Part shown: piece after piece, positions 24,760 to 35,675 of the stretch
Layout of the letters: every line of letters begins with the position of its first letter
How positions within the stretch are numbered: the stretch's first letter is position 1
Source of the DNA: Pseudoclavibacter soli DSM 23366
GTDB taxonomy: Bacteria; Actinomycetota; Actinomycetes; Actinomycetales; Microbacteriaceae
Direction of reading: 5' to 3'
NCBI RefSeq assembly: GCF_000423505.1
Contig: NZ_AUIC01000004.1
Span: 310,001 to 374,000 of the forward strand
DNA length: 64,000 bases
Notes under the pieces: generated by a model
Seen by the model: only the letters and a program-made list of their open reading frames with translations
Database searches by the model: none
What the model was told of the DNA's origin: nothing
Position numbers and translations under genes: made by a program

Positions 24760-24815
24760 GTGCCCGCCCTCTCTTTCGCGCTCAGTGGTCAGCGTCGTTG
24801 CTGAACCCGGTTGAC

Positions 24816-26351
24816 TCACGCCTCGGCAGTCTCGGCCAAGTGCGCAGCCAGCACTGGTTCGAATCGGTCGAACCGGCTGAGTGTCTCGGCCCTGCCGAGC
24901 AGTTCGAGCGACTCGAACAGCGGCGGCGACACTCGCCGGCCAGACACCAGGGTGCGAATGGGGCCGAAGGCCAGGCGTGGCTTGACGCCGAGCTCGTCGA
25001 CCAGAGCCGTCTGCAGCGCCTGGTGGATGTCGTCAGTGGTCCAGTGGGCCTCATCGAGCGCCTCAAGGGCAGCACGAGCCGCACCGACCACCGACGCGGG
25101 GTCACCCTTGAGCTGTTTGAGCGCATCCTCGTCGTAGCTGAGTTGATCAGCGGTGACGAAGAAGAAGCGCAGCATGTCGACCGACTCGCCGAGCAGATTG
25201 ATGCGCGGCTGCACCAGCGGCACTGCGGCATGCAGGATGTGCTGCTCGCGATCGGTCAGCGGGTCGCCGACCAGCCCGGCCTGCTGCACGAACGCGGTCA
25301 GCCGGCGCTCATAGTCATCGGCATCGAGCGCGCGCAGGTGATCGGCGTTGATGGCTGTGGCTTTTTTGACGTCGAAGCGAGCCGGGTTCGGGTTCACGTC
25401 GGCGACGTCGAAGTGTTCGACCAGTTCAGCCGGTGAGAACACGTCACGATCGGGGCCGATCGACCAGCCGAGCAGTGCCAGATAGTTGACCAGGCCTTCG
25501 GGAATGAACCCGTGCTCACGATGCAGAAAGAGATTCGACTCGGGGTCGCGCTTTGACAGCTTCTTGTTGCCTTCGCCCATCACGAAGGGCAGGTGCCCGA
25601 AGTGCGGGATGAAGTCGGTGACGCCGATCTTGATCAGTGCATGGTAGAGCGCGATCTGGCGCGGGGTCGACGAGAGCAGATCTTCACCGCGCAGCACGTG
25701 AGTGATGCCCATCAGCGCATCGTCGACCGGGTTGACCAAGGTGTAGAGCGGGTCGCCATTGGGGCGCACCACCACGAAGTCGGTGAACGACCCCGCCGGA
25801 AAACTGATCTCGCCGCGCACGAGGTCGACGAACGACAGATCAGTGTCGGGCACACGCAGACGCAGTGCCGGCTTGCGACCTTCGGCGCGGAAGGCTGCGC
25901 GCTGTTCGTCGGTCAAGTCGCGCTCGAAGTTGTCGTAGCCCTGCTTGGGGTTGCGGCCGGCGGCGACGTTGCGCGCCTCCATTTCGTCGGGTGTGACGAA
26001 GCTCTCGTAGACATAGCCGGCAGCCTTGAGCCGCTCAATCACATCGAGATAGATATCGCGACGCTGTGACTGTCGGTACGGCCCATTTGGGCCACCGACG
26101 TCGATGCCCTCATCCCAGTCGAGGTGCAGCCAGCGCAACGCCTCAACGATCTGCGCGTAGCTCTCTTCGCTGTCTCGCTCGGCATCGGTGTCTTCGATGC
26201 GGAACACGAACGTGCCGCCGACATGGCGGGCATACGCCCAGTTGAACAGTGCCGTGCGAGCCATACCAACGTGCGGAGTGCCCGTTGGAGAGGGACAGAA
26301 GCGCACTTTGATGTCAGAGCCGGTCGCGGTGGTGAAGAGATCAGCGGTCAT
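24816..26351 (-). CDS. gltX: Glutamyl-tRNA synthetase
   Basis: 511-residue class I synthetase. The HIGH-type motif is [20 protein letters not shown] near 21-40, then [11 protein letters not shown], and the KMSKS-type motif is KLSKRD near 268. The C-terminal anticodon-binding part ends [19 protein letters not shown]. It charges tRNA-Glu, one copy of which lies at 8.1 kb. The ATG at 26351 lies 8 bases after a TAGGAT -10 box, consistent with a leaderless or very short leader. Confidence 0.95.
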   Translation of the reverse strand: MTADLFTTATGSDIKVRFCPSPTGTPHVGMARTALFNWAYARHVGGTFVFRIEDTDAERDSEESYAQIVEALRWLHLDWDEGIDVGGPNGPYRQSQRRDIYLDVIERLKAAGYVYESFVTPDEMEARNVAAGRNPKQGYDNFERDLTDEQRAAFRAEGRKPALRLRVPDTDLSFVDLVRGEISFPAGSFTDFVVVRPNGDPLYTLVNPVDDALMGITHVLRGEDLLSSTPRQIALYHALIKIGVTDFIPHFGHLPFVMGEGNKKLSKRDPESNLFLHREHGFIPEGLVNYLALLGWSIGPDRDVFSPAELVEHFDVADVNPNPARFDVKKATAINADHLRALDADDYERRLTAFVQQAGLVGDPLTDREQHILHAAVPLVQPRINLLGESVDMLRFFFVTADQLSYDEDALKQLKGDPASVVGAARAALEALDEAHWTTDDIHQALQTALVDELGVKPRLAFGPIRTLVSGRRVSPPLFESLELLGRAETLSRFDRFEPVLAAHLAETAEA

Positions 26352-26480
26352 GATGCATCATCCTACCCCGGGCAGGCGACAGCAGCGGGAGGCCCGCGCG
26401 GCTCGTTCATCGACATCTCACAGCTGCGTCAGAGGGTCGAGGATACAATAGAGGCCAAACCTACGTGACCCGAGGCCCTC

Positions 26481-28262
26481 ATGAACAATCTCGTGCTCTT
26501 CAGCCTGCTCACGCTCGCTGTGCTCATCACCGCTCTCGCCCGCCGGCGAGGTTGGTCGGCCCCCTTGGTCGTCGTCGTGATCAGCTCGATCGCATCGTTC
26601 CTGCCGTTCGTGCCACAATTCGACATCGATGCCGAGCTCGTGCTCACCCTGGTGCTGCCTCCGCTGCTGTATTCATCAGCGCTGAACATCTCGGTGATCA
26701 GCTTCCGACGCAATCTGCGAGACATCAGCCTGTTGGGCATCGTGTTGGTGCTGGTGACCGCAGCGGTGGTCGGCTTTGTCGCCTTCCACACCATTCCCGA
26801 CATGACTTGGGCTGCGGCGCTGCTCCTCGGAGCGATCATCGCCCCGCCAGATGCAGTATCGGCGACTTCAGTGGGGCGTCAGCTCAAGTTACCCAGACGG
26901 CTCATGACCGTGATGCTCGGCGAAAGCCTGATCAACGATGCCACCTCGCTGACGCTGATGAAGGTGGCACTGACCATTGCCGGAGGCGTCACGCTCACTG
27001 TGGGCGACGATCTGTTCATCTTCGTCAAGGCTGTGGGCATCGGTGTAGGGCTTGGTTTGGTCATCGGCGTGTTCTACAACTGGGGTCGGCGCTGGCTCAA
27101 CGACCCGGTCATCGAATCGCTGCTCGGACTGCTGCTGCCGTTCTTCGCATACGTGGGCGCCGAGCACTTCGGCGGCTCCGGTGTGCTCGCGGTGGTCACT
27201 GCTGGCCTGTTCATCGGCTACCACTCCCCGACCGCCAGCTATCGCACCCGCCTGCAAGACGAGCCACTCTGGCGTGCCCTCGACGTGCTGCTCGAGAGCT
27301 TGGTGTTTGCGCTGATCGGTCTACAGCTGCACGCCACCATCGAGAATCTCACCGCGAGCTCACGAGGCATCGTGCCCAGTCTGGTCGCGGCCGGGCTCAT
27401 TCTTCTCACGACCATACTGGTACGCCCGGCCTTCATCTTCGCGGTCTACGGCAGTGAGGCATTGCTGGCTCGCGGCCGTCGACGCCGCGAAGAAGCGCGT
27501 GAGGTGGCGGCAGCACAAGAAGAGACCGTGGTGTCGTCAGACGCAAAGCCTGGCTTGCTCACCCGTTCGATTCAGGTGATCACCCCAGAGAACAGCGCCA
27601 GTCGCCGCCTTGCAGTGCACGCCAAGAGCACGGTGCGTGCGTTCGGCCCGCCAAAAACCCCACTCAACTGGCGCGAGCTCACTGTGCTCTCTTGGTCGGG
27701 CATGCGCGGCGTGGTCACCTTGGCCGCATCTCTGAGTGTGCCGGCCACTTTGGTCGACGGTGATGCCTTCCCAGCGCACGACATGGTGCTGCTGGTGGCC
27801 TTTGTGGTGACAGTCGGTACGCTGCTCATTCAGGGCCTTACCCTGCCCGCGCTCATCCGCACCCTGAAGGTCGAAGACCCCACGCAAGACCGCCGAGATC
27901 GTCTGGCTCGCCAGCGGCTGCTGCGCAGCAGCCTGACCGAGGCCACCTCGTTCGTCAAACGCCGCGAGGGCACTTGGCGCAAGAAATACGGAGACGAAAC
28001 CGTCGATCGCGCAGTGAGCAGCATCGAGTCACGCCTCAACCGCATTGAGCGCCAACTCGACTCGGCCGAGCACCAAGAGGTCAATTCACTGACCACCAAG
28101 CACATCACCGAGCTGCGTCGCCAGGTGCTCGCCACCAGGCGCCAGATCCTGTTGCGCGAACGCAACCAGGGCACCATCGACGAAGAGGTGATGCGCGAGG
28201 TGATGCGCGGCCTCGACGCTGAAGAGCTCGCGCTCGATCAGTCGATCGTGGGCGCCCGTTGA
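26481..28262 (+). CDS. CPA1-family Na+/H+ antiporter
   Basis: 593 residues. About twelve hydrophobic helices precede a long cytosolic tail. Antiporter landmarks are LVLPPLLYSSALN, GAIIAPPDAVSATSV (the family's acidic centre, here PPDAVS) and LGESLINDATSLTL with the essential Asp, then SGMRGVVTLAASLSVP. The hydrophilic C-terminal ~130 residues (RRDRLARQRLLRSSLTEAT onward) are helical and charged, likely regulatory. It uses the proton gradient to expel Na+ or K+ and control pH. The stop overlaps the PemK-like TTG start. Confidence 0.9.
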   Translation: MNNLVLFSLLTLAVLITALARRRGWSAPLVVVVISSIASFLPFVPQFDIDAELVLTLVLPPLLYSSALNISVISFRRNLRDISLLGIVLVLVTAAVVGFVAFHTIPDMTWAAALLLGAIIAPPDAVSATSVGRQLKLPRRLMTVMLGESLINDATSLTLMKVALTIAGGVTLTVGDDLFIFVKAVGIGVGLGLVIGVFYNWGRRWLNDPVIESLLGLLLPFFAYVGAEHFGGSGVLAVVTAGLFIGYHSPTASYRTRLQDEPLWRALDVLLESLVFALIGLQLHATIENLTASSRGIVPSLVAAGLILLTTILVRPAFIFAVYGSEALLARGRRRREEAREVAAAQEETVVSSDAKPGLLTRSIQVITPENSASRRLAVHAKSTVRAFGPPKTPLNWRELTVLSWSGMRGVVTLAASLSVPATLVDGDAFPAHDMVLLVAFVVTVGTLLIQGLTLPALIRTLKVEDPTQDRRDRLARQRLLRSSLTEATSFVKRREGTWRKKYGDETVDRAVSSIESRLNRIERQLDSAEHQEVNSLTTKHITELRRQVLATRRQILLRERNQGTIDEEVMREVMRGLDAEELALDQSIVGAR

Positions 28263-28666
28263 CCGAGCGCGGCTGCGTCGCCGTCTCGTTCAACGAGCTG
28301 AGACACTGCGACGATGCTGACGGCATCCATGCGGTGACGGGGTTTGCTCCCGGCGACGTCATCTGGAGCTGGGTGCCCTTCGATGGCGCCGGCGGCAAAG
28401 ACCGCCCTTGCGTGGTGCTGGCCAGCGACGGCGAGCGCGATGCGCTGATCGTGGCGTATCTCACCAGCAGCGACCACTCTGACGACGGCGACCATGTCTT
28501 TTTGGGCTACGGAGCCTGGGCCTCGGACAGTCGCGCCAGCTGGGCACGTGCCAGCCGAGTGTTTCGCGTGCGCACCATCGACATTCGCGACAGCGGAGTG
28601 TCGCTCGATCGTGCGCAGCTGAAGGCGCTGCGCTGGGCAGTCGGCCTGCACCAGCGCAGCCGCTGA
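28259..28666 (+). CDS. PemK/MazF-like protein without cognate antitoxin
   Basis: 135 residues. The central region GDVIWSWVPFDGAGGKDRPCVVL matches the PemK/MazF beta-barrel start, with the GKxRP motif and a following strand pair (ALIVAYLTSS), and ends DRAQLKALRWAVG. PemK/MazF toxins cleave RNA; isolated actinobacterial relatives may not be toxic. The start is a TTG overlapping the antiporter stop (TTGA), so it depends on translation of the antiporter. No antitoxin-like gene is next to it. Confidence 0.72.
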   Translation: MTERGCVAVSFNELRHCDDADGIHAVTGFAPGDVIWSWVPFDGAGGKDRPCVVLASDGERDALIVAYLTSSDHSDDGDHVFLGYGAWASDSRASWARASRVFRVRTIDIRDSGVSLDRAQLKALRWAVGLHQRSR

Positions 28667-29680
28667 TCAACTGGGGCGCTGCTGCGGGGCGTTCTCGAGC
28701 GTCTTTGCCGGGTCGGTCTCGGCGAAGGGCAGAATCACCTCGTCGATGGCCTGCAGCACATCAGCCGACAGCTTGACGCCGAAGGCCTTGGTGTTCTGCG
28801 TCACCTGCTCGGGGCGCGAGGCACCAATGATCGCCCCGGCGATGTTGTCGTTGTTGAGCACCCAGGCCAGCGACAGCTGTGCAATGGTCAGGCCGTGGTC
28901 GTCAGCGATCGGCTGCAGCCGTTGCACCGCCTCGAGCAGATCGTCGCGCAGGTATTTCTCGATCGTGCGCGCTCCCCCGTGTTCGTCGGTGGCTCGGCTG
29001 CCCGCGGGCACCGGCTGCCCCGGCAGATACTTGCCAGTGAGCACGCCCTGTGCCAGTGGCGACCAGACGATCTGCGAGATGCCGAGGTCTTCGGAGGCGG
29101 GAATGACCTCACCTTCGATGACCCGCCACAGCAGGGAGTACTGCGGCTGGTTCGAAATGATGCGGAAGCCCGCCTGCAGAGCGAGCTCCTGCCCCGCGCG
29201 CAGCTGGTCGGCGCTCCACTCGGAGACACCGATGTACAGGGCCTTGCCTGCGCTCACCACGTCGGCGAAAGCCTGAATCGTCTCTTCGAGCGGGGTCTCG
29301 GTGTCATACCGGTGCGCTTGGTACAGGTCGACGTAGTCTGTGTCGAGGCGGCTCAGCGAACCATCGATCGATTCAAGAATGTGCTTGCGGCTGAGTCCGG
29401 AGTCGTTGTGCCCCTTGGGACCGGTGGGCCAGTACACCTTGGTGAAGATCTCGAGCGACTCGCGGCGCTGGCCGCGCAGTGCCTCACCGAGCACGGCTTC
29501 GGCCTTGGTGTTGGCATAGACATCTGCCGTATCGAACGACGAGATGCCGGCGTCGAGTGCAGCATGCACGGATGCGATGGCCGCGTCGTTCTCAATCTGC
29601 GAGCCGTGAGTGAGCCAGTTGCCGAAGATCAGCTCGGAGATCTTGAGGCCAGAGTTGCCGAGGTAGCGGAATTCAGTCAT
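28667..29680 (-). CDS. Aldo/keto reductase
   Basis: 337-residue TIM-barrel NADPH oxidoreductase of the YghZ/potassium-channel-beta group. FDTADVYANTKAEAVLG carries the catalytic Asp/Tyr, IFTKVYWPTG the lysine, and YQAHRYD the histidine. Cofactor-binding residues sit in AGAIIGASRPEQV. Substrate unknown, probably carbonyl detoxification. The ATG at 29680 lies 7 bases after TATCGT (29688-29693), a leaderless pattern. Its stop directly abuts the convergent PemK-like gene. Confidence 0.87.
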   Translation of the reverse strand: MTEFRYLGNSGLKISELIFGNWLTHGSQIENDAAIASVHAALDAGISSFDTADVYANTKAEAVLGEALRGQRRESLEIFTKVYWPTGPKGHNDSGLSRKHILESIDGSLSRLDTDYVDLYQAHRYDTETPLEETIQAFADVVSAGKALYIGVSEWSADQLRAGQELALQAGFRIISNQPQYSLLWRVIEGEVIPASEDLGISQIVWSPLAQGVLTGKYLPGQPVPAGSRATDEHGGARTIEKYLRDDLLEAVQRLQPIADDHGLTIAQLSLAWVLNNDNIAGAIIGASRPEQVTQNTKAFGVKLSADVLQAIDEVILPFAETDPAKTLENAPQQRPS

Positions 29681-29747
29681 GCGCGCCACGATAGCGCAAG
29701 TGTCGTGCTGATGACAGAGTGTTTCGCTGACGGTCGCGGGCAAGCGC

Positions 29748-30626
29748 TCAGTCGATCTCGATCGTGCCGCTGAACGACAGTTCAGCAGGGCCAGCCAACC
29801 CCACATGCTCGCCGTCTTCGGCCGCGAACATTCGCACGGTCAATACTCCGCCCGGCACTCGCACGCGCCAGATGTCGGGCGCCTCCTGCCCCGTCCAATG
29901 GCGCGTGGCCAGGGCCGCAGCGACAGTGCCTGTACCGCAGGAGAGGGTCTCGCCCACACCGCGCTCAAACACTCGCATGCTGATGTGGCCAACACCGTCG
30001 ACAATGAAGGGATCGTCTGGCACTACGAACTCGACGTTGGCTCCTGCTGCCGGTGGCGGATCGAGCACCGGAGGTCGAGCCAACACCAGCTCGTCAAGCT
30101 GCTCGCGATCTGGCAGCAGCACCACGACATGCGGATTGCCAACATCAATGCCCAAGCCGGGACGAGGTGCGCCTCCCTGTTCGTCTGCCACGGTGATCTC
30201 GCCGGGCACCAGCCTCCATCGGCCGATGTCGACCTGAAAACCGGTGCCGTTGGCCTGCACATCTTTGATGCCTGCTCGTGTGGCGACTGGCAGCGTCGAA
30301 CCTGCGGGAATCTCGGCGAGCCCGCGCTCGGTGAGATACCGGCTGAACACACGCACGCCGTTGCCGCACATCTCGGCAAGACTGCCGTCGCCGTTGCGAT
30401 AGTCCATGAACCACTCGGCATCGGGTTCTTCAGTCAGCAACGCCTCAGCCTCGGCCACCGCACGGGTGCGCACTACCCGGATCAGGCCGTCGGCGCCGAC
30501 CCCGAAATGGCGATCACAGAGCTTGGCCACTTGCGCTTCAGAGAGGTCGAGACGCCCGTCTGGGTCTTCGACGAGCACGAAGTCGTTCCCGGTGCCCTGC
30601 GCCTTAGTGAAGGTGATCTCGGTCAT
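29748..30626 (-). CDS. dapF: Diaminopimelate epimerase
   Basis: 292-residue PLP-independent racemase converting LL- to meso-diaminopimelate for lysine and peptidoglycan. The two catalytic cysteines are in MCGNGVR (near residue 87) and [11 protein letters not shown] (near 230). Substrate-binding blocks are [20 protein letters not shown] and ERGVGET. The ATG shares bases with the miaA stop, placing it last in the recA-recX-miaB-miaA-dapF group. Confidence 0.95.
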   Translation of the reverse strand: MTEITFTKAQGTGNDFVLVEDPDGRLDLSEAQVAKLCDRHFGVGADGLIRVVRTRAVAEAEALLTEEPDAEWFMDYRNGDGSLAEMCGNGVRVFSRYLTERGLAEIPAGSTLPVATRAGIKDVQANGTGFQVDIGRWRLVPGEITVADEQGGAPRPGLGIDVGNPHVVVLLPDREQLDELVLARPPVLDPPPAAGANVEFVVPDDPFIVDGVGHISMRVFERGVGETLSCGTGTVAAALATRHWTGQEAPDIWRVRVPGGVLTVRMFAAEDGEHVGLAGPAELSFSGTIEID

Positions 30627-31573
30627 GCCTGCCTCGAACTCTCATGAGCGGATATGGTGCTGCTCTCAACGATAGCGTTGACCACCCGGCTCACGTTGTG
30701 CGGATCGCTACTGGTCAGCATGGTCGCATCGCCATGATGACGAAACCAGGTGCGCTGCTTCTTGGTGAGTCGAACTGTCGCCTGCACCGTGGCGTCGATG
30801 GCCTGTTGCTCGGTCAGCTCTCCATCGATCTGCGCGATCGCCTGCGGGTAGCCAGTAGCCCGGAGTGCGGTCGGGGCCTGCCGAAGACCTACGGTCAGCA
30901 GAGCACGCACCTCGTCGACAAACCCGGCCTGCCACATAGCCCTCGTGCGTTGGGCAATGCGCTCGTCAAGCTCTGGCTTCGGACACTCTAAAAGAAACAG
31001 GTGATGATCACGCCAGAGCGAGCGTTGTGTGCGAAACGAACTAAACGGTAGCCCGGTGAGCTCACACACCTCAAGGGCACGCACCACTCGCCGCACATTG
31101 CGTCGGTCGATGCGTGCGGCAGCGGCTGGATCGAGCTGCTGCAGCCGCAGGTACACCGATTCGACGCCATGTGCTTCGACCTGTTGTTCGATGGCGGCCC
31201 GTATCTGTGGGTCGGTGCCCGGCATCACCTGATCAGTCAGCAGTGCGTCGAGATAGAAGCCGGATCCGCCGACGACAATGACGTCAGCACCCCGGTGCAA
31301 CAGGTCGTCGATCAGCGGACGCGCCGCCGCGCGGTAGCCTGCAACCGTTGACTCCTGCGTGATGTCGAGCACGTCAAGCAGATGATGCGGCACACCGCGC
31401 CGCTCAGCGAACGTGATCTTGGCGGTGCCAATGTTCATGCCGCGATAAAGCTGCATCGCGTCGGCATTGACGATGTGGGCCTCACGGCCGCTCTCGATCA
31501 CAGCACAGGCAACATCGACGGCCAGATCACTCTTGCCCGTCGCAGTCGCCCCGGCAATGACGGTCAGGCTCAT
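30623..31573 (-). CDS. miaA: tRNA dimethylallyltransferase MiaA
   Basis: 316 residues. The P-loop is [16 protein letters not shown], substrate-site [15 protein letters not shown] follows, then HHLLDVLD and [11 protein letters not shown]. It adds a dimethylallyl group to A37 of tRNAs reading UNN codons. The product is the substrate of MiaB, encoded just upstream with a 4-base overlap, as is dapF downstream. Confidence 0.95.
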   Translation of the reverse strand: MSLTVIAGATATGKSDLAVDVACAVIESGREAHIVNADAMQLYRGMNIGTAKITFAERRGVPHHLLDVLDITQESTVAGYRAAARPLIDDLLHRGADVIVVGGSGFYLDALLTDQVMPGTDPQIRAAIEQQVEAHGVESVYLRLQQLDPAAAARIDRRNVRRVVRALEVCELTGLPFSSFRTQRSLWRDHHLFLLECPKPELDERIAQRTRAMWQAGFVDEVRALLTVGLRQAPTALRATGYPQAIAQIDGELTEQQAIDATVQATVRLTKKQRTWFRHHGDATMLTSSDPHNVSRVVNAIVESSTISAHESSRQA

Positions 31574-33093
31574 CGGGCCTGTGGCGGTCGACCGATGGGA
31601 GGCATACCGAGTGAGACTTTGGGCGCACCCGTCTCGCAGGCTTCGGCCTGTGCACTCTGCCAGACATCGCCAGAGGCGGTGCGCTCGACGACATAGCCGA
31701 TGGGTGAGTCGGCGATCAGGTGATAGGGCGCCGCATCGGTCACCGTGACCGTCACAAGGTCGCCCGGTCGAGGCGTATCGAACGTGGTGTCGGCTGGCAT
31801 GCTGAAGTGCACCAGCCTGTTGTCGCGCGCCCGGCCGGTCAGTCTGTGAGTCGACTCGTCTTTGCGCCCCTCGCTCGGCGCTACCAGCACCTCGACCGAG
31901 CGCCCCACGATGCGTTGGTTCTCTTCGAGCGCAATCTGGTTCTGCAGCTCAAGCAGACGTTCGTAGCGCTGCTGCACCACGGCCTTGGGCACTTGGTCGT
32001 CGTATTCTGCCGCAGGAGTGCCTGGCCGCGGTGAGTATTGAAAGGTGAAGGCATTCGCGAAACGCGCCTGTCGCACTACCTCGAGGGTCTGCTCGAAGTC
32101 TTCTTCGGTTTCGCCGGGAAACCCGACAATGATGTCGGTGCTAATCGCGGCGTCGGGCATGCGTTCGCGCACGCTGTCAAGGATGCGCAAGAACTTCGCG
32201 CTGCGATACGAGCGTCGCATGGCGCGCAGCACCCGGTCTGAGCCGGATTGCAGTGGCATGTGCAACTGCGGCATCACCGTCGGGGTGTCGGCCATCGCCG
32301 CGATGACATCGTCGGTGAACATCGCCGGATGCGGACTGGTGAAACGCAACCGCCGCAGACCTTCGATCTCACCGGCCGTACGAACCAGCTTGCCGAAGGC
32401 TTGGCGGTCGCCAAAACCCACCCCGTAAGAGTTGACGTTCTGACCGAGCAGTGTGACCTCGATGACGCCCTGGGCCACCAGCGCCTGTACCTCGGCGAGC
32501 ACATCGCCAGGGCGCCGATCTTCTTCGCGGCCTCGCAGCGAAGGCACAATGCAGAACGTACACGTGTTGTTGCAGCCGACCGAAATCGAGACCCAACCCG
32601 ACGAATGTGATTCGCGCTTCGACGGCAGCGTCGACGGAAAGACCTCAAGCGAGTCGAGGATTTCGACTTCAGCCTGATGATTGTGTCTTGCGCGTTCGAG
32701 CAGCACGGGCAGCGCGCCCATGTTGTGCGTGCCGAACACCACGTCGACCCACGGGGCCCGCTCGATGATGGTGCCCTGGTCTTTTTGCGCTAAGCAGCCG
32801 CCCACTGCGATCTGCATACCCTCATGGCGCTTTTTGACGGTCGCAAGGTGCCCGAGGTTGCCGTAGAGACGGTTGTCGGCGTTTTCACGCACTGCGCAGG
32901 TATTCAGTACCACGACATCGGGTTCGACGCCGTCAGCTTCGACGTACCCGGCAGCCTCGAGCGATCCGCGGAGATGCTCAGAATCGTGCACGTTCATTTG
33001 ACAGCCGAAGGTGCGCACTTCGTAGGTGCGGGGATGCCCGTCAGCGCCTAGCGGGGCGGGTACTGCGGCAGCGGGGGTCTCAATGGCACTCAT
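31570..33093 (-). CDS. miaB: tRNA-2-methylthio-N6-dimethylallyladenosine synthase MiaB
   Basis: 507-residue radical-SAM methylthiotransferase. The N-terminal cluster cysteines are in [21 protein letters not shown] and VGGCLAQKD; the radical SAM CxxxCxxC motif is [17 protein letters not shown]; a TRAM domain follows ([17 protein letters not shown]). It thiomethylates the tRNA base made by MiaA. The ATG at 33093 is preferred over 33105 because a TAGAAT box (33103-33108) would place transcription start between them, and relatives start with this short Ala/Pro leader. Confidence 0.93.
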   Translation of the reverse strand: MSAIETPAAAVPAPLGADGHPRTYEVRTFGCQMNVHDSEHLRGSLEAAGYVEADGVEPDVVVLNTCAVRENADNRLYGNLGHLATVKKRHEGMQIAVGGCLAQKDQGTIIERAPWVDVVFGTHNMGALPVLLERARHNHQAEVEILDSLEVFPSTLPSKRESHSSGWVSISVGCNNTCTFCIVPSLRGREEDRRPGDVLAEVQALVAQGVIEVTLLGQNVNSYGVGFGDRQAFGKLVRTAGEIEGLRRLRFTSPHPAMFTDDVIAAMADTPTVMPQLHMPLQSGSDRVLRAMRRSYRSAKFLRILDSVRERMPDAAISTDIIVGFPGETEEDFEQTLEVVRQARFANAFTFQYSPRPGTPAAEYDDQVPKAVVQQRYERLLELQNQIALEENQRIVGRSVEVLVAPSEGRKDESTHRLTGRARDNRLVHFSMPADTTFDTPRPGDLVTVTVTDAAPYHLIADSPIGYVVERTASGDVWQSAQAEACETGAPKVSLGMPPIGRPPQAR

Positions 33094-33139
33094 GATGTCG
33101 CCCATTCTATCGAGAGTGCCCCAACACAACCGACCAGCA

Positions 33140-33718
33140 CTAGCCCAACCGGGGTTCGCTGTGCAACACCCTGCGCAACGTCTGTTCGATGGTTGCGGAG
33201 TCGAAGCCTTTGCGTTGCAGCGTGGCGCTGATGCGCTGACGCTGCACCAATGGAGACTGAGTGCCCAGACTGCGCAGCCGCTTGCGTGCCAGAGCTTCGG
33301 CTTGGGCTACCTGCGCGGCACCAGCCGATGGGTCTGCCAGCACGTGTTCGATGGTGTCACGATCGATACCGCGCGACTCAAGCTCACGACGGATCGCCAC
33401 AGCACCCTGAGATTTTCGCTTGAGCTGTGTGGCCACCAGCTGCTGCGCGAGAGACTGATCATCGATATCGCCTGAGGCAACCGCCTCACCGATGACCTGA
33501 TCGATGATCGCTTCGTCGATCTCGTGCGCACGCAGCGCACCGCGGAGCTCATGTTCGGTGCGATCACGTCGACTCAGCAGCTTCTGCAACTGTGCTTGAG
33601 CTTCGAGAAGACCCGAGTCTGTTTCGAGCTCACGCTGCAGATCAGCAGCGTCAGGGCGAGACTTCTCGCCCTGACGCCCTGCGCGAAAAGCGGCGAAGTC
33701 AACTACCTCGGAAGTCAT
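33140..33718 (-). CDS. recX: RecA regulator RecX
   Basis: 192 residues. The C-terminal ~150 hold the three-helix RecX repeats: [20 protein letters not shown], then [20 protein letters not shown] and [20 protein letters not shown]. The acidic N-terminal extension ([20 protein letters not shown]) is common in actinobacteria. RecX limits RecA filament growth. The ATG overlaps the recA stop as ATGA, coupling both genes under the same SOS control. Confidence 0.92.
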   Translation of the reverse strand: MTSEVVDFAAFRAGRQGEKSRPDAADLQRELETDSGLLEAQAQLQKLLSRRDRTEHELRGALRAHEIDEAIIDQVIGEAVASGDIDDQSLAQQLVATQLKRKSQGAVAIRRELESRGIDRDTIEHVLADPSAGAAQVAQAEALARKRLRSLGTQSPLVQRQRISATLQRKGFDSATIEQTLRRVLHSEPRLG

Positions 33719-34776
33719 CAGGCTTCTTTCGCGAGACGCTTCTGATCGAGAGAGGCGACCTGGTCTTCGTCACCGTCAGCAGACACGCCGATGCCCAGCG
33801 CCTTCTTGATGCGCGACTCGATATCGGTGGCGATGTCGGCGTGGTCTTTGAGGAATTGGCGGGCGTTCTCTTTGCCCTGCCCCAGCTGCTCGCCTTCGTA
33901 CGTGTACCACGCGCCGGACTTGCGCACGATCTCGTGTTCGACGCCGAAGTCGAGCAGAGACCCTTCACGAGAGATGCCCTCGCCATAGAGAATGTCGAAC
34001 TCGGCCTGCTTGAATGGCGGAGCCATCTTGTTTTTGACAACTTTGACACGAGTACGGTTGCCCACAGCATTGCCACTGTCTTTGAGGGTCTCGATGCGCC
34101 GGATGTCGAGTCGCACAGAGGCGTAGAACTTCAGCGCTTTGCCACCAGAGGTGGTCTCCGGGCTGCCGAAGAACACCCCGACCTTCTCGCGCAGCTGATT
34201 GATGAAGATCGCAGTGGTCTTGGATTGAGCCAAAGCGCCGGTGAGCTTACGCAACGCCTGGCTCATCAGACGAGCCTGAAGCCCAACGTGCGAATCGCCC
34301 ATGTCGCCTTCGAGTTCTGCGCGCGGTACCAAGGCTGCGACCGAGTCGATGACGATCACGTCGATGGAGCCGGAGCGGATCAGCATGTCGGCGATCTCGA
34401 GTGCCTGCTCACCGGTGTCAGGCTGAGCGACCAGCAGCTGATCGATATCGACACCCAGCTTGCGTGCATACTCAGGGTCGAGTGCGTGCTCGGCATCGAC
34501 GAATGCGGCGATGCCGCCAGCCTTCTGCGCATTGGCCAGAGCATGCAGCGCAACGGTGGTCTTGCCTGATGACTCGGGGCCGTAGATCTCGACGATGCGC
34601 CCTCGCGGGAGACCTCCGATGCCCAATGCTGCATCGAGTGCGATCGAACCAGTCGGGATCACCTCGACAGGCGCGCGCTCATCACTGCCCAGTCGCATGA
34701 CTGAGCCTTTGCCGAACTGGCGGTCGATCTGCGCCAGCGCCGTCTCGAGGGATTTCTCACGGTCGTTCACTGCCAT
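33718..34776 (-). CDS. recA: Recombinase A
   Basis: 352 residues, the usual length, and no intein. Walker A is GPESSGKT near 67-74, Walker [11 protein letters not shown] near 137-146, then [10 protein letters not shown] and the L2 DNA loop region ([20 protein letters not shown]). It drives strand exchange and LexA self-cleavage. A GAGGAAG ribosome site precedes the ATG, and a perfect LexA box lies upstream. Confidence 0.98.
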   Translation of the reverse strand: MAVNDREKSLETALAQIDRQFGKGSVMRLGSDERAPVEVIPTGSIALDAALGIGGLPRGRIVEIYGPESSGKTTVALHALANAQKAGGIAAFVDAEHALDPEYARKLGVDIDQLLVAQPDTGEQALEIADMLIRSGSIDVIVIDSVAALVPRAELEGDMGDSHVGLQARLMSQALRKLTGALAQSKTTAIFINQLREKVGVFFGSPETTSGGKALKFYASVRLDIRRIETLKDSGNAVGNRTRVKVVKNKMAPPFKQAEFDILYGEGISREGSLLDFGVEHEIVRKSGAWYTYEGEQLGQGKENARQFLKDHADIATDIESRIKKALGIGVSADGDEDQVASLDQKRLAKEA

Positions 34777-34911
34777 TGCTCTTCCTCACCGTAGATGGAA
34801 CATGTGTTGCTCATCACGCTAGAGCCAACCACCGACACACACCTGAGATTCGTGCTGCCTGTGGAGAAATTTGCGTCTCTTCTCGGCTCTGTAGAAACAG
34901 TAGCAGAGCAT

Positions 34912-34927
34912 TCGAACATTTGTTCGA
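34912..34927. promoter_or_regulatory. LexA (SOS) box of recA
   Basis: TCGAACATTTGTTCGA is a perfect match to the actinobacterial LexA consensus (TCGAAC-N4-GTTCGA), 136 bases before the recA ATG and immediately downstream of the DUF3046 stop codon. Confidence 0.92.
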
Positions 34928-35155
34928 TCAGTGACGGGTGTGTTTGATCTGCGGCTTGCCGTTCCAACGCTCTCGCGGAACCTCGACCGCCTCGCAGATC
35001 GCCAGCCACACCTCTCGCGGATCGTCACCGCGGCGCAGAGCCTCTGAACCTGTAACGTCGCCTCGGGCAGTGAGTACAAGGTCATCGACCAACACTCGCC
35101 CATAGGCGTCGCCAAACTCATCAGCCACAAACTGCCAAAACTGGCTCAGGCGCAC
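34928..35155 (-). CDS. DUF3046 family protein
   Basis: A 75-residue protein starting VRLSQFWQFVADEFGDAYGR at a GTG (35155), with the family's second block DPREVWLAICEAVEVPRERW. DUF3046 genes sit between clgR and recA in many actinobacteria, and the function is unknown. An open frame continues to 35242, but that part overlaps the clgR gene and does not resemble the family. Confidence 0.82.
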   Translation of the reverse strand: MRLSQFWQFVADEFGDAYGRVLVDDLVLTARGDVTGSEALRRGDDPREVWLAICEAVEVPRERWNGKPQIKHTRH

Positions 35156-35162
35156 AAATGCC

Positions 35163-35498
35163 TCAGCGTACGGTGCGAGACAGCGGAGCGACGGTCTTGA
35201 GCAGATCATCGGGAATGGTGTCGGGAATGCCGGAGACCTCATCGAACGGCGTCTCGGCCATACCCTCGAGTGTGGCCATACGATCGCTCACCTGGCGCAT
35301 GATGCGCGAGACCGGCACATCGAGCGCCTCAGCGACTGACGCGAGAATTTCGCTCGATGCCTCTTTCTGCCCGCGCTCAACCTCTGAGAGATACCCCAAG
35401 GCAACACTGGCGCGACCGGCAACCTGACGGAGCGTGTGACCGCGCTGCTGACGGAGATCACGAAGCACGTCGCCAAGCTCCTGACGAAGCAACACCAT
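35163..35498 (-). CDS. clgR: XRE-family regulator ClgR
   Basis: 111 residues. The helix-turn-helix (LGDVLRDLRQQRGHTLRQVA, then VALGYLSEVERGQKEASSEI) matches ClgR, which in actinobacteria activates Clp protease and stress genes. The C-terminal tail is acidic and ends VAPLSRTVR rather than the usual degron-like Ala-Ala. The ATG has a GAGGAG site. It precedes DUF3046 and recA as expected. Confidence 0.88.
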   Translation of the reverse strand: MVLLRQELGDVLRDLRQQRGHTLRQVAGRASVALGYLSEVERGQKEASSEILASVAEALDVPVSRIMRQVSDRMATLEGMAETPFDEVSGIPDTIPDDLLKTVAPLSRTVR

Positions 35499-35599
35499 TC
35501 AGATCTCCTCTCTGGCCGGATACCCGACCTGAACGACACTCCCCACACGAGAGCGCTGCTCTCAGCGTAGTCGAAGACGCCTGTGCGAAGACTGTGCCG

Positions 35600-35639
35600 C
35601 TCTTGTGGCGTCACATCTGCCCATCGCGTCTCACAAGAG
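35600..35639 (-). terminator. Hairpin downstream of the AhpD-like gene
   Basis: CTCTTGTG (35600-35607) and CACAAGAG (35632-35639) are perfect 8-bp arms around a 24-base loop, starting 36 bases after the stop at 35676. No T-run follows, so it could equally be an operator for clgR. Confidence 0.35.
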
Positions 35640-35675
35640 TGCAACGACCGATACCGTGACGCTATTCCCGAAGCG

